Assembly: GCF_014396385.1 (NCBI RefSeq)
Contig: NZ_CP060716.1
Location: 1,674,001 to 1,738,000 of the forward strand
From: Leucobacter denitrificans
GTDB lineage: Bacteria > Actinomycetota > Actinomycetes > Actinomycetales > Microbacteriaceae
DNA: 64,000 nucleotides
Direction of reading: 5' to 3'
The notes beneath the pieces are model-generated. The model searched no databases, was not told where the DNA came from, and saw nothing but the letters and a program-made list of their open reading frames with translations. Both the position numbers and the translations under genes were made by a program. Positions within the stretch are counted from its first letter, which is position 1. Every line of letters starts with the position of its first letter. Shown here in pieces: positions 26,105 to 35,210 of this stretch.

Positions 26105-27211
26105 ATGTCGTTTTCGTTCCGCCCGGGGCTTGAGCAGGTTGCTGCGTACACGCCCGGCAAGCCCGCACCTGTGGGGGCAGACGGGCTGAGCGCTAAGCTT
26201 TCGTCGAACGAGAACCCGAACGATCCGCTGCCGTCGGTCATCGATGCGATCGTGAAGACGTTCCCAACCTCTGTCAACCGGTATCCGAATATGGCGACCC
26301 CAGAACTGAGCGAGGCGCTCGCCGCGAGGCTCGGCGTTGATGCGCAAAGCCTCGTGTTTGGTTCTGGCTCGGTCGAGGTTGCGTCGCAGCTCATCCACGC
26401 GCTCGCTGGCCCCGGCGACGAGGTCATGTACGCGTGGCGCTCGTTCGAGGCGTACCCCATTCTTGTGCGCGCGGCGGGCGCGGTGCCGCTTGAGGTGCCG
26501 CTCGACGCAGAACTGCGGCACGACCTTGATGCGATGGCTGATGCGATCACTGAGCGCACGAAGCTCGTGTTCGTGTGCACTCCGAATAACCCCACGGGCG
26601 CAACGGTCACTACCAACGAACTCGACCGCTTTATGCAGCGTGTGCCGAAGCACGTGCTCGTGGTCATTGACGAGGCGTACGTGCATTTCGATGTGGATCC
26701 GAAGTCGCCAACCGGCCTCGACTTCTTTGCGCGGTACGAGAACGTCGCGGTGCTGCACACCTTCTCGAAGGCGTACGGGCTCGCGGGCCTTCGCGTGGGC
26801 TACGCAATCGCGCGCCCGGACGTTGCAGAGGCGCTCCGCAAGGTCGCGTTGCCGTTCGGCGTCACTGATCTCGCGCAGTCGGCGGCCGTTGCGTCTCTCG
26901 CTGCCGAAGCCGAGTTGCAGGTGCGGATCGACACGATTGTGGAAGAGCGCGACCGCGTGTATGCGGCGCTCAAGTCCGCTGGACTTCCGGTATTTCCTTC
27001 GCAGGCGAACTTCGTTTGGCTTGAGGCGGGGGAGTCGACTGAGGCCGTGAACGAGGTATTTCGCGCAAGAGGTGTATCAGTTCGCGCATTCGCAGGATCA
27101 GGCCTTCGCATTTCGATCGGTTCGGCAATCGAAAACGATGCCGTTATCGAAGTTGCGGGTCTTGCAGCTGCGGCACACATGAACATTCAGACGAACAGGG
27201 GACCGCAGTGA
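26105..27211 (+). CDS. Histidinol-phosphate/aromatic aminotransferase-like enzyme
   Basis: A 368-residue fold-type I PLP aminotransferase. Motifs are KLSSNENPND at the N-terminus, TPNNPTGATV, and the PLP lysine in FSKAYGLAGLRVGY. ATG 26105 is chosen over an in-frame start at 26075. The GTG of the next ABC permease gene overlaps its stop by 4 nt. Coupling to a tryptophan-type importer suggests an aromatic or related amino acid substrate, so it may be a paralog rather than the HisC of histidine synthesis. Confidence 0.85.
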   Translation: MSFSFRPGLEQVAAYTPGKPAPVGADGLSAKLSSNENPNDPLPSVIDAIVKTFPTSVNRYPNMATPELSEALAARLGVDAQSLVFGSGSVEVASQLIHALAGPGDEVMYAWRSFEAYPILVRAAGAVPLEVPLDAELRHDLDAMADAITERTKLVFVCTPNNPTGATVTTNELDRFMQRVPKHVLVVIDEAYVHFDVDPKSPTGLDFFARYENVAVLHTFSKAYGLAGLRVGYAIARPDVAEALRKVALPFGVTDLAQSAAVASLAAEAELQVRIDTIVEERDRVYAALKSAGLPVFPSQANFVWLEAGESTEAVNEVFRARGVSVRAFAGSGLRISIGSAIENDAVIEVAGLAAAAHMNIQTNRGPQ

Positions 27212-28152
27212 TCGGTGCAATTGAATTTGGGCTCCTTTACGGAATCATGGCCCTCGGGGTGTACCTCACCTTCCGCGTGCTAGATTTTCCTGACCTTACG
27301 GTTGATGGCAGCCTGACAACTGGAGCTGCGACCGCCGCCGCGCTGATCCACGCGGGTCAAAACCCGCTGCTCGCAACAGCCGCGGGCTTCGTCACGGGCG
27401 CCATTGCGGGCGCGGTAACCGGAATTCTGCACACGAAGGGCAACATCGATGGGCTGCTCGCGGGCATTCTCACAATGATTGCGCTGTGGTCGGTGAACCT
27501 GCGCATCATGGGTAAATCGAACCTGCCGTTCTTGCGAGAAGACACTCTGATCAGCCCCCTTCGCGAGGCTGGCTGGATGGGTAAGACCTGGTTCGTCGTG
27601 CTTATCTTCCTCGCGGTGGTCTTCATCATTAAGCTGCTCGTCGACTGGTTCTTGTCGACCGACATCGGTCTGGCGATTCAGGCGACCGGTAACAACGAGC
27701 AGATGATCCGCAGCTTCGGAGTGAACACCGACGGCATGAAGATTCTCACGCTGTCGCTGTCGAACGGCCTCGTGGGGCTCGCGGGCGCACTCATCGCGCA
27801 GTACAACGGAGTCGCCGACATCAGCATGGGCATCGGCGTGATTCTCGTTGGTCTGGCATCGGTGATTCTCGGCCAGGCAATTGTGGGGCAACGGTGGATC
27901 TGGCTCGCTACGCTCGCCGTCATCGTCGGCTCTGTGCTCTACCGTCTCATCATCTTTGGTGCGCTGCGAGTCGGCCTGAACCAGGATGACATGAAGCTCA
28001 TCACGGCGATTCTCGTGGTCGCGGCGCTGCTGCTGCCGCGCTGGGGCTTCCTCAAACGCGTACCTTCGCTGCGCGACCGCGGTGGCAGGCGGCGACCCCC
28101 TGAGGCGGTCGCGCCCGAAGTGGCCGCACCTGCCGAGGCGAAGGGGGCGTAA
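27208..28152 (+). CDS. Tryptophan-type ABC transporter permease
   Basis: A 314-residue membrane protein with the pattern FGLLYGIMALGVYLTFRVLD, then LTVDGS and GLLAGIL, as in the TrpY-type permease family that works with a COG2984-like binding protein. Eight or more hydrophobic segments are visible. The C-terminal tail is charged and Pro/Ala-rich. It is coupled to the aminotransferase by overlapping codons. Confidence 0.85.
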   Translation: MIGAIEFGLLYGIMALGVYLTFRVLDFPDLTVDGSLTTGAATAAALIHAGQNPLLATAAGFVTGAIAGAVTGILHTKGNIDGLLAGILTMIALWSVNLRIMGKSNLPFLREDTLISPLREAGWMGKTWFVVLIFLAVVFIIKLLVDWFLSTDIGLAIQATGNNEQMIRSFGVNTDGMKILTLSLSNGLVGLAGALIAQYNGVADISMGIGVILVGLASVILGQAIVGQRWIWLATLAVIVGSVLYRLIIFGALRVGLNQDDMKLITAILVVAALLLPRWGFLKRVPSLRDRGGRRRPPEAVAPEVAAPAEAKGA

Positions 28153-28154
28153 TC

Positions 28155-28946
28155 ATGCTGAAGATTGACAACATCTCGAAGACCTTTTTCGCTGGAACGA
28201 TCAACGAGCGCCGAGCACTCGTCAACGTGAGTTTGCAGCTCGACGAAGGTGACTTCGTCACAGTGATCGGGTCGAACGGTGCCGGAAAGTCGACGCTGCT
28301 CAACACGGTCTCGGGCCGCTACACGGTTGACACGGGCAGTATCGCAATTGACAGTGCCCCGGTTGCGAAGCTCAAAGAATTTCAGCGTGCAAAATACGTG
28401 GGACGTGTGTTCCAGGATCCGATGGCGGGAACCGCTCCGGATCTCACGATTGAACAGAACCTCGCCCTTGCGCTGCAGCGCGGCAAGCGACGAAGCCTCG
28501 GTCGTGGAATCACGAAGGCGCGCAAGGAGCGCTTCACCGAAGAGCTCAAGATGCTCGAACTTGGCCTCGAGAACCGCCTCACCGCGAAGGTGGGTCTGCT
28601 CTCTGGTGGTCAGCGCCAGGCTCTCTCGTTGCTTATGGCTGGGTTCACCTCACCGCGCATTTTGCTGCTCGATGAGCACACGGCCGCGCTCGATCCACAG
28701 CGTGCCGATCTGGTGACGAACCTCACCGAGCGAATTGTCGCCGAGGAAAACCTCACCACCCTGATGGTGACGCACAACATGGAGCAGGCGCTCAAGCTCG
28801 GCAACCGGCTCATCATGATGCACGAGGGGCGAATCGTCTTCGAGGCCTCTGCGGCGGAGAAGAAGAAGCTCACGGTGCCGCTGCTGCTAGCGGAATTCGC
28901 GAAGATCAAGGGCGCGAGCTTCGACGATCGAGCACTGCTTGCGTAG
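28155..28946 (+). CDS. Tryptophan-type ABC transporter ATP-binding protein
   Basis: A 263-residue ABC ATPase. Walker A is GSNGAGKST, the Q-loop VFQDPMAGTAPDLT, the signature LSGGQRQAL, Walker B ILLLDEHTAALD with the rarer EH in place of EP, and the H-loop VTHNMEQAL. The EHTAALDP variant is characteristic of this transporter subfamily. It is 2 nt downstream of the permease stop. Confidence 0.88.
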   Translation: MLKIDNISKTFFAGTINERRALVNVSLQLDEGDFVTVIGSNGAGKSTLLNTVSGRYTVDTGSIAIDSAPVAKLKEFQRAKYVGRVFQDPMAGTAPDLTIEQNLALALQRGKRRSLGRGITKARKERFTEELKMLELGLENRLTAKVGLLSGGQRQALSLLMAGFTSPRILLLDEHTAALDPQRADLVTNLTERIVAEENLTTLMVTHNMEQALKLGNRLIMMHEGRIVFEASAAEKKKLTVPLLLAEFAKIKGASFDDRALLA

Positions 28947-29103
28947 GTGCACCGCGTCAGTCTCGTTTGCGTAACTGTTAATCGGACGCGTCAGGGGCGC
29001 ACATAAACAGTCGGTACGATGCTGGAAATGGCGAATGCCCTCGCCGTTTTGTCATGCCGCTGCTTGGGAGCAGCGGGACTCTCATCGAAGGATTCCACAT
29101 ACT

Positions 29104-30111
29104 ATGCGAATGACCTCGTTCCGACGCCCAGCTATGGCCATTGCCGGTCTTGCTGCCGCAGCACTCGCGCTGACCGCATGCTCGAACAGCCCCGCCGCTG
29201 AAGACACCGACTCAGAAGCAGCCACCTCGTACACGATTGGCATCAGCCAGTTTGTGCAGCACCCGGCACTCGATGCCGCGGCAACTGGCTTCAAGCAGGC
29301 CTTTGCCGATGCAGGTCTAGAGGTTGAGTGGGATGAGGCGAACGCAAACGGTGACCAGAGCACCGCAGTGTCGATCGGCCAGGATTTCGCAGCATCGGGT
29401 CCAGACCTCGTGCTCGCAATCGCAACCCCGTCGGCTCAGACTGCTGCTCAGGCGATCATGGACATTCCGGTGCTCTTCACCGCAGTGACCGATCCCGTTG
29501 AGGCGCAGCTCGTGGACTCGAACGAGGCTCCTGGCGGCAACATCACCGGTACCAGCGACGCAGTTCCGGCTGACACGCTCGAAGAGCAGTTCGCGCTGCT
29601 CACCGATCTCGTGCCTGGCGCAAAGAAGGTTGGCATCGTCTACGCCTCGGGCGAAGTGAACTCGCAGGTGCAGGTCGACGCTGCAACCGAGGTCGCTGAG
29701 GGTCTCGGCATCGAGATCGTCACGAAGACCGTGACCACGCAGAACGATATCTCAGCAGCAACCGAGGCGCTCGGCGACGTTGACGCAATCTACGTACCGA
29801 CCGACAACATGGTCGTTGCGGGCATCGCTTCGCTCGTGCAGGTCGCAGAGACCAAGCAGATCCCTGTCATCGCTGCCGAAGAGGGCACCGTTGAGGGTGG
29901 CGCAGTCGCAACCCTCGGTATTGACTACGAGGCGCTCGGCTACCAGACCGGTGAAATGGCAATCAAGGTACTCGAGGGCGCTGACACCGCAAGCATGCCG
30001 GTCGAGTTTGCGAACGAGTTCTCGTACGTCGTGAACGAGGGCGCAGCAGAGCGCATGGGCGTCACCATTCCGCAGGAGATCCTCGATCAGGCATCGAAGG
30101 TCGGCGAGTAA
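29104..30111 (+). CDS. Tryptophan-type ABC transporter substrate-binding lipoprotein
   Basis: A 335-residue binding protein with lipobox LTAC and the family pattern YTIGISQFVQHPALDAA, VLFTAVTDPVEAQLV and GNITGTSD. ATG 29104 is preferred to 29035 because it places a normal signal peptide at the N-terminus; GAAGGA lies about 11 nt upstream. It follows the ATPase after 157 nt in which no further gene or clear promoter was found. A strong hairpin closes the operon. Confidence 0.88.
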   Translation: MRMTSFRRPAMAIAGLAAAALALTACSNSPAAEDTDSEAATSYTIGISQFVQHPALDAAATGFKQAFADAGLEVEWDEANANGDQSTAVSIGQDFAASGPDLVLAIATPSAQTAAQAIMDIPVLFTAVTDPVEAQLVDSNEAPGGNITGTSDAVPADTLEEQFALLTDLVPGAKKVGIVYASGEVNSQVQVDAATEVAEGLGIEIVTKTVTTQNDISAATEALGDVDAIYVPTDNMVVAGIASLVQVAETKQIPVIAAEEGTVEGGAVATLGIDYEALGYQTGEMAIKVLEGADTASMPVEFANEFSYVVNEGAAERMGVTIPQEILDQASKVGE

Positions 30112-30139
30112 GTCTCACGACTGACTGACGCATTACCTA

Positions 30140-30181
30140 CGAGAGCCCCGCTCCGCCACCACTTGGCGGGCGGGGCTCTCG
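30140..30181 (+). terminator. Strong hairpin terminator after the tryptophan-type ABC operon
   Basis: A 12-bp perfect outer stem (CGAGAGCCCCGC / GCGGGGCTCTCG) and a 5-bp inner stem (CCGCC / GGCGG) with a 7-nt loop and one bulged T. It has no T-run, as is common in high-GC actinobacteria. Confidence 0.85.
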
Positions 30182-30226
30182 CGTGTTCTGGGCGTATTAG
30201 CCTCCTCCCCGCTTTAGAGTGGGGTC

Positions 30227-33200
30227 ATGGCAGAAGAGCGCGTGCCCGAGGGGTCGGTGTGGTCAAGTGTTGCGAGCGCTGCTCCCGAGCGGGTGAGTCG
30301 CTGGAAAGCCGAGGGCGCCGCGGGGGGCGGATCCACACGCAAGCCGGCACCCACGCTGCTTGGTGACCTCGCGGGTGACCCCGAGCACCTCGACTTCACG
30401 AAGCGGCTTATCGACGCGCTCTTCGGTAGCACCGACGCATTCACCGCGGCGATGGACTTGCGTGAGATCTCACAGCAGGAACTGCCCGACACGATGCAGG
30501 CGCGCGATCGCCTGTTGCTTCGGGCGAGCGGAATCGCGTCGCTCGGGCTCCCGTGGATGGTGCGGCCCGCGGCGCGCAAGAGGTTGCTGTCGCGGCTCCC
30601 AGATCTCTTTCTGTCTCTCAAGCTTTCGGGCAAGATGCCCGCGCTTGTCGAGACGATTCGGCGGCACAGCGACCGCGGTCAGACGGTGCTCACCGCGTTG
30701 CACGGCGACCGCGTGCACGGGGCCACGGGTGGTCAGCGCGAGGTGGATCGGCTCGTAGCCCTCACTCAGGTACCGTCGGTAAAGTATCTCGCGTTTGATC
30801 CCGCGCGGCTCGTGCCGGAGGCGACCGACTGGTCGATCGACGCCGATCTCGCCATCGCCGTGGAGCGCGTCCAGCCGGTGCTCCGCGCTGCCCTCGAACA
30901 CCGTGTGCGTGTCATCTTCGAACCGCGCGACACCACCTGGGCGCGACAGGTGCCCGAGCTCCTCATCCGGTCCCTCGCCGACCCCTCGCTCGACCGACTC
31001 GAGGTGGGGGTCAGCCTGCTCGCTGAACTGCCAGAGAGCTGGGAATCGTACGCGGCGATCCACCGGTTTGCGGGGCGACGTGTGTCAGATGGTGGATCGC
31101 CGATCGAGATCGTTGTCGGCCTCACTGACGCGCTCGCGGAGGAGCGGGTGCGATCGATCCACTCAGGCCTGCCGGTGGCGGTGCTCGAGGACCCGACTGA
31201 GCGTTGCGCCCAACTGCTTCGACTCGCCGAGATCGCACTGCAGCCGAGTCGCGCGGCGGTGCTTCGGCCAGTCATTGCGACGGAGGATCCGCTAGTCGCG
31301 GCTGCTGTGATTGAGATGGCCACGCAGCTTGGCTCAGAAAAGCTCTACGCGCTGCAACTGCGCGACGGCGTGGCAACGGCTCTCGCGGAACACCTCGCGA
31401 GCGAGGGCAAGGACACGCTTCCCGAAGTGCGGCTGCGGCTGCCGGTGACCGCGCGTGGCGAGTTCGGCGAGGTGATTGACTACCTGTTCAACCGCATCGT
31501 TGATGCGGTGACGCAGGAGACGTGCGACTTTCCCGAAGCGGTGCTGCTCGCTGCCGAACCGCCGCCGACGCGTCGCCGAGCGCAGCAGCGTGCGCGCGAG
31601 TGGGACCCCACCGAGCGCGACAGTGCACTCTTTTATCGTGCGCCCGAAGATCCGACACCGCACGACACCGGCGGGCTCACTGCCGCAGTGCTTGGGCTTA
31701 CCCGCGCATCGACCGGTGAGATCTCGCTTGAAGAGGTCGTGCCCGCGAGGCAGATCCCGGTTCGATCGGACTCAGGGTTCGCGAATGAGCCAGAGACCGA
31801 CGGGTCGCACCCGGCGAACCGAGAGTGGGCTCGTGGTCTGCTGCGCAAAGCCGGAGAAATCACCGCTTACGGCGACGGACTCGACGAAACGATTGCTCTG
31901 TCGCAGGCCGACCTTGACCCTGACGCCGCAGCCGAAGCGGCCCGCGAGGCCGCAGGTCGATGGGCAAATCAGCAGCACGAGAATCGCTCGGTGCGATTGC
32001 GCAGGGTTGCCCTCGCGACTGCCGCAGCGCGCGACCGACTCATCACCGAGCTCGCGGCAGACACCGGCGCGCCGGCCTCAGAACTCGATGCCGCAGTGAA
32101 CCACATCATTGACGCCGCTCGGTACGCGGGGCAGCTCGCCGACGAACTCAAGGTGGTGCGCGGCGCAGTGTTTCTGCCGGATCGCCTCGTGCTCGTCGTC
32201 GCCGACGCGACCGCGCCGCTCGCGACCCAGGCCGCGTCGGTGCTCGCGGTGCTCGGCACCGGAGCTGGCGCACTCTGGGCCGTGTCGCCGGGCATGATGC
32301 GATCCGCCACCGCGTGCGTCGAGGAGTGGGAAGCCGGGGGACTGACCCCCGGGGCTGTGCGACTCGTGAGCGTGGTCGGCGAGCACACCTTCGCGGCGCT
32401 CGGCGCGAGCACATTTGTGGATCGCGCGATCGCTCTCGGCGACCCCGCGCTCGGGCGCGAGCTCGCGAGGCGGCGACCAGACCTGCGTGTCGAAGGACAC
32501 TTCTCGGCTCGCGGATCGATCGCGGTGACGCCCTCAGCCGAGCCTGATCGGGCGATTGCCGACATTATCGCGTCAGCGTTTCAAGGAACCCAGACCACGC
32601 TCAGCCGTGCGCGCGCCGTCATTCTCGTGTCGAGCCTCGCGCGGTCGCGAGAGTTTCGAGAGGAGCTCGCGGATGCGGTTCGCAGTCTTCGCGTCGGTGA
32701 CTCGGCGAGGCCGGGAGAGTCCGATCCGCTGCAGTTCGACATCGGGCCCCTGCCCGCGCCGCCCGGCCCCGCCGCACTCGCCGCACTTTCCGAGCTGGGC
32801 CCTGGCGAGGAGTGGCTCGTGCAGCCGCGCCAGCTCGACGACGAGGGCCGACTGTGGAGCCCGGGAATTCGCATGGGCGTCGCGCTCGGGTCACCGTTCT
32901 GGGATGACGCACTCGGGCTGCCGGTCATCGGCATGACGTCGGCGCAGATGCTTTCTGAAGCGATTGCGCAGCAGAACGTTGTCGGCAGCGGTGCCGTTGC
33001 AGGGCTGCAATCGTGGGATGAGCAAGAGGTGCTCGCCTGGCTCAGCAACATTGAGGCGGGATCGCTCTCGGTGAACCGTCCTACGAGCGGTGCTCGTATC
33101 GAGCGCCAGCCCAGCGGCGGATGGAACGAAGCTGTCATGGGCTTGCCCGGACTCGTAGGTGGCCCCCACTGGTTGCTCGCGCAAGGGTCTTGGCAGTTGC

Positions 33201-33856
33201 GTGCTGGCAAACGCAGCGAGACACTACACCTGCGCGGCCTCACCCCTGAGGTCGTCATGCTCATCGAGTCGGTGCAACCCGACCTCAGTTACGAGTCGTT
33301 TGACGAAGTGCGACGGGCCGCCCTCGCCGACCAGCTCACTTGGCAAACCACGCTCGGCACGGTCACCGATGAGATCGGTCTCGGCATCGAACGTAACGTG
33401 TTGCGGGTTGAACCGGTGTCGGTGCAGCTCAGGCTTGCCGAAGACGGCGACCTCGCTTCTCTTGTGCGCGTGCTCGCAGCTGCGCTGCTCGTTCGTGCGC
33501 CGATCACGGTCTCGACCGGTGTCGTGCTGCCGCTGGCGCTTGCCGGGGTGCTCGAGTCGCAAGGCATAGAGGTGTCGCTCGAGCGCGACGACGATTGGCT
33601 CGAGCGCCTCGCGGTCGCGGGCCCGGCAGGCCCAGGTGGATCGGTCGCCTCCCGCGTGCGACTCATCGGCGGCAACCGCGTGCGCGCAGCCGAGTGGATG
33701 GGCGGGCTCGACCGGTCAGCACTCTGGGCCGAACCCGTGACGATGGCTGGACCCGTCGAGCTACTCTCGCTGCTGCGCGAGCAGTCGGTGTCTGTGCGCG
33801 CCGAGCGGCATGGGCTCGCCGATCACGCCGCCGGGATCGACCAGCTGCTCGACTAG
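30227..33856 (+). CDS. PutA-like protein with apparently inactive proline- and P5C-dehydrogenase domains
   Basis: One intact frame of 1209 residues with the length and order of actinobacterial PutA: a PRODH-like barrel (about residues 60-440), an aldehyde-dehydrogenase-like region (about 490-960) and a C-terminal extension. The catalytic positions do not match. Where PutA has PWNFP this has DATAP (residues 660-664). The Glu of ETSGKN aligns with His758 (GHFSAR). The Cys of GQKCS aligns with Leu792 (TQTTLS). The only cysteines are 327, 433 and 697, none near the site. In the PRODH part, the SVK-type lysine, the D of NLDM and the paired arginines of YLxRR (here YLFNRI) also differ. It is probably a conserved pseudoenzyme or a protein of new function. 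No operon partners are seen; it starts at ATG 30227, 46 nt past a terminator. Confidence 0.8.
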   Translation: MAEERVPEGSVWSSVASAAPERVSRWKAEGAAGGGSTRKPAPTLLGDLAGDPEHLDFTKRLIDALFGSTDAFTAAMDLREISQQELPDTMQARDRLLLRASGIASLGLPWMVRPAARKRLLSRLPDLFLSLKLSGKMPALVETIRRHSDRGQTVLTALHGDRVHGATGGQREVDRLVALTQVPSVKYLAFDPARLVPEATDWSIDADLAIAVERVQPVLRAALEHRVRVIFEPRDTTWARQVPELLIRSLADPSLDRLEVGVSLLAELPESWESYAAIHRFAGRRVSDGGSPIEIVVGLTDALAEERVRSIHSGLPVAVLEDPTERCAQLLRLAEIALQPSRAAVLRPVIATEDPLVAAAVIEMATQLGSEKLYALQLRDGVATALAEHLASEGKDTLPEVRLRLPVTARGEFGEVIDYLFNRIVDAVTQETCDFPEAVLLAAEPPPTRRRAQQRAREWDPTERDSALFYRAPEDPTPHDTGGLTAAVLGLTRASTGEISLEEVVPARQIPVRSDSGFANEPETDGSHPANREWARGLLRKAGEITAYGDGLDETIALSQADLDPDAAAEAAREAAGRWANQQHENRSVRLRRVALATAAARDRLITELAADTGAPASELDAAVNHIIDAARYAGQLADELKVVRGAVFLPDRLVLVVADATAPLATQAASVLAVLGTGAGALWAVSPGMMRSATACVEEWEAGGLTPGAVRLVSVVGEHTFAALGASTFVDRAIALGDPALGRELARRRPDLRVEGHFSARGSIAVTPSAEPDRAIADIIASAFQGTQTTLSRARAVILVSSLARSREFREELADAVRSLRVGDSARPGESDPLQFDIGPLPAPPGPAALAALSELGPGEEWLVQPRQLDDEGRLWSPGIRMGVALGSPFWDDALGLPVIGMTSAQMLSEAIAQQNVVGSGAVAGLQSWDEQEVLAWLSNIEAGSLSVNRPTSGARIERQPSGGWNEAVMGLPGLVGGPHWLLAQGSWQLRAGKRSETLHLRGLTPEVVMLIESVQPDLSYESFDEVRRAALADQLTWQTTLGTVTDEIGLGIERNVLRVEPVSVQLRLAEDGDLASLVRVLAAALLVRAPITVSTGVVLPLALAGVLESQGIEVSLERDDDWLERLAVAGPAGPGGSVASRVRLIGGNRVRAAEWMGGLDRSALWAEPVTMAGPVELLSLLREQSVSVRAERHGLADHAAGIDQLLD

Positions 33857-33929
33857 GTGAGGCGCGGGCGGCCACGCCCTGCGATGCTGCCCCGTGATTT
33901 TGCCTGCGCTTCACGGCGCAACTCTGTGC

Positions 33930-34403
33930 TTATGCGTGCGCCTCACGTCGCATCGGCGTATGGGGAATGCCGTCTTCGAGGTACTCCGATCCACACGGAA
34001 CGAAACCGAAGCGACCGTACCAGCCGGTGAGATGTGACTGCGCCTCGAGAATCAGGGGGCGGTGCCCGAATTCGGCGACGACCGCCTCGATGAGCGCACC
34101 CGCGAGCGACTTGCCTCGGTGCGCCTGCGCCGTCGCGACGCGGCCGATCGCGAGCAGGTGCGGTTCGCGATCGCCCTCGTCAAGCACGCGAAGCGTCGCG
34201 GCCACGGCACCGTCTGGCGCGGCGACCCAGTACTGCGCCGTCGAAGGTTCGGCGTCGCGCCCATCGAGATCGAGGTACACGCAGTTCTGCTCGACCACAA
34301 ACACTTGCTGACGCAGTTTGCAGATGTCGTGAAACGTGTGGATCGGTAAAGCGTCGAGACCCTGGGCGGAATGCAGCGTGTAACCGGGGGCGAGAGGCGT
34401 CAT
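33930..34403 (-). CDS. ElaA-type GNAT N-acetyltransferase
   Basis: A 157-residue acetyltransferase from ATG 34403. Motifs include CKLRQQVFVVEQNCVYLDLD and the acetyl-CoA loop IGRVATAQAHRGKSLAGALI, then GWYGRFGFVPCG, matching the ElaA family. An in-frame start at 34463 adds 20 residues with no improvement. The substrate is unknown. It converges on the PutA-like gene across 73 nt that hold only a weak 5-bp hairpin near 33866-33879. Confidence 0.88.
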   Translation of the reverse strand: MTPLAPGYTLHSAQGLDALPIHTFHDICKLRQQVFVVEQNCVYLDLDGRDAEPSTAQYWVAAPDGAVAATLRVLDEGDREPHLLAIGRVATAQAHRGKSLAGALIEAVVAEFGHRPLILEAQSHLTGWYGRFGFVPCGSEYLEDGIPHTPMRREAHA

Positions 34404-34514
34404 GTTTCGATCTTGGCACGAGTGCTGGCGCGTGCGGAATTTTGGTGATGTTCGATTTCCCAAATCCGGGATTCACACGGTAATGTTGTTCCCTGGTCGT
34501 ATTCGTACGATCAC

Positions 34515-34595
34515 GGCGGGTTGCCCGAGCGGCCAAAGGGAGCTGACTGTAAATCAGCCGCGTAAGCTTCGCGTGTTCGAATCACGCACCCGCCA
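34515..34595 (+). tRNA. tRNA-Tyr (anticodon GTA)
   Basis: Acceptor arms GGCGGGT and ACCCGCC pair. The anticodon stem GCTGA/TCAGC holds the loop CTGTAAA (anticodon GTA). A long variable arm (CGCGTAAGCTTCGCG) and T-arm GCGTG-TTCGAAT-CACGC complete a class II tRNA. CCA is not encoded. Confidence 0.97.
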
Positions 34596-34607
34596 CCCAC
34601 AGAAATT

Positions 34608-34648
34608 AGCCCCTGACCCGGTACTACTACCGAGGTCAGGGGCTCTTT
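34608..34648 (+). terminator. Terminator after tRNA-Tyr
   Basis: Hairpin with an 11-bp outer stem (AGCCCCTGACC / GGTCAGGGGCT), a 5-bp inner stem (CGGTA / TACCG) and loop CTAC, followed by CTTTCGTTT. A typical intrinsic terminator. Confidence 0.9.
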
Positions 34649-34664
34649 CGTTTGCGGCGGGCAC

Positions 34665-34841
34665 CTACATGAGTCGCTCGGGCCGGTACGCGGTGAGCGG
34701 CATAGTTTCCTCTAACCGTTCATCTATGAGTGGCTCATGTGTTGTTGGCGCCTGTAACTCGGCCTGGGGCGTGTAGGCTGGGCCATTCCACGCGATGCGC
34801 CGTTCCTCAATCAACGATTCGAAAGTCAAATCCTCGTTCAT
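34665..34841 (-). CDS. Small protein of unknown function, 58 residues
   Basis: A short frame with an excellent ribosome site (AAAGGAG, 34848-34854 on the complement) about 7 nt before ATG 34841. The protein begins MNEDLTFESLIEERRIAW and is acidic, with Glu/Arg-rich ends and no membrane segment or Cys. A promoter-like pair lies just upstream. No family is recognised. The strong translation signal is the main support. Confidence 0.65.
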   Translation of the reverse strand: MNEDLTFESLIEERRIAWNGPAYTPQAELQAPTTHEPLIDERLEETMPLTAYRPERLM

Positions 34842-34871
34842 TGGGTGCTCCTTTGCATTGGTCGGGTCTTT

Positions 34872-34899
34872 AGTATGACCAGACTGAGCACCTTCTCAA
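34872..34899 (-). promoter_or_regulatory. Promoter-like element for the leftward small gene
   Basis: On the minus strand, TTGAGA (34894-34899) and CATACT (34872-34877) are 16 nt apart, 31 nt before the start codon. The surrounding 34840-35000 region is AT-rich for this genome and separates two divergent small genes. Confidence 0.45.
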
Positions 34900-35001
34900 T
34901 AGGCCTGGTGCTAAATGGTCGCCATCTGTACACTTCGTGTTCTTGATTGTCGAAGCTGAGAGAACAGAGCAGCATCGTGACAACCCGCGTAGGCTTGCAC
35001 A

Positions 35002-35178
35002 ATGGATGAGACACCGGGATTTCAGGTTGGTGACAGCGTGGTTGGCGTGGCGGGTGTCCGCGGCACAATCGCCGATATCAGCACCATGTCAAACGGCGAG
35101 ACGGTCTACGGCATCGTCGACACCACGGGTGCCGTGCGCTACTTCACTGCTGCGGCGCTCAAGCAAGTGATCTCCTAA
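35002..35178 (+). CDS. Small protein of unknown function, 58 residues, SH3-barrel-like pattern
   Basis: Frame ATG 35002 to TAA 35178. The protein (MDETPGFQVGDSVVGVAGV and on) has a GDSVVGV..VRGTIADIS..GETVYGIVD pattern of short beta strands separated by Gly/Asp turns, similar in style to small SH3/KOW-like barrels. No ribosome site stands out. Codon use looks like the neighbours. It is divergent from the other 58-residue gene. Function unknown. Confidence 0.6.
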   Translation: MDETPGFQVGDSVVGVAGVRGTIADISTMSNGETVYGIVDTTGAVRYFTAAALKQVIS

Positions 35179-35210
35179 TCAGTGGTCACTTTGGTGCGTG
35201 AGGCGCGCGC

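Noticed and set aside
28947..29103. T-box or other riboswitch for the tryptophan-type transporter
   Set aside because: No conserved T-box core, specifier stem or paired terminator/antiterminator could be seen in the gap or upstream.
33864..33880. Terminator after the PutA-like gene
   Set aside because: Only a 5-bp GGGCG/CGCCC stem without a T-run; too weak to call.
34838..35068. Minus-strand frame of 76 codons between the small genes
   Set aside because: No ribosome site, and it overlaps the promoter region and the divergent 58-residue gene, which are better supported.
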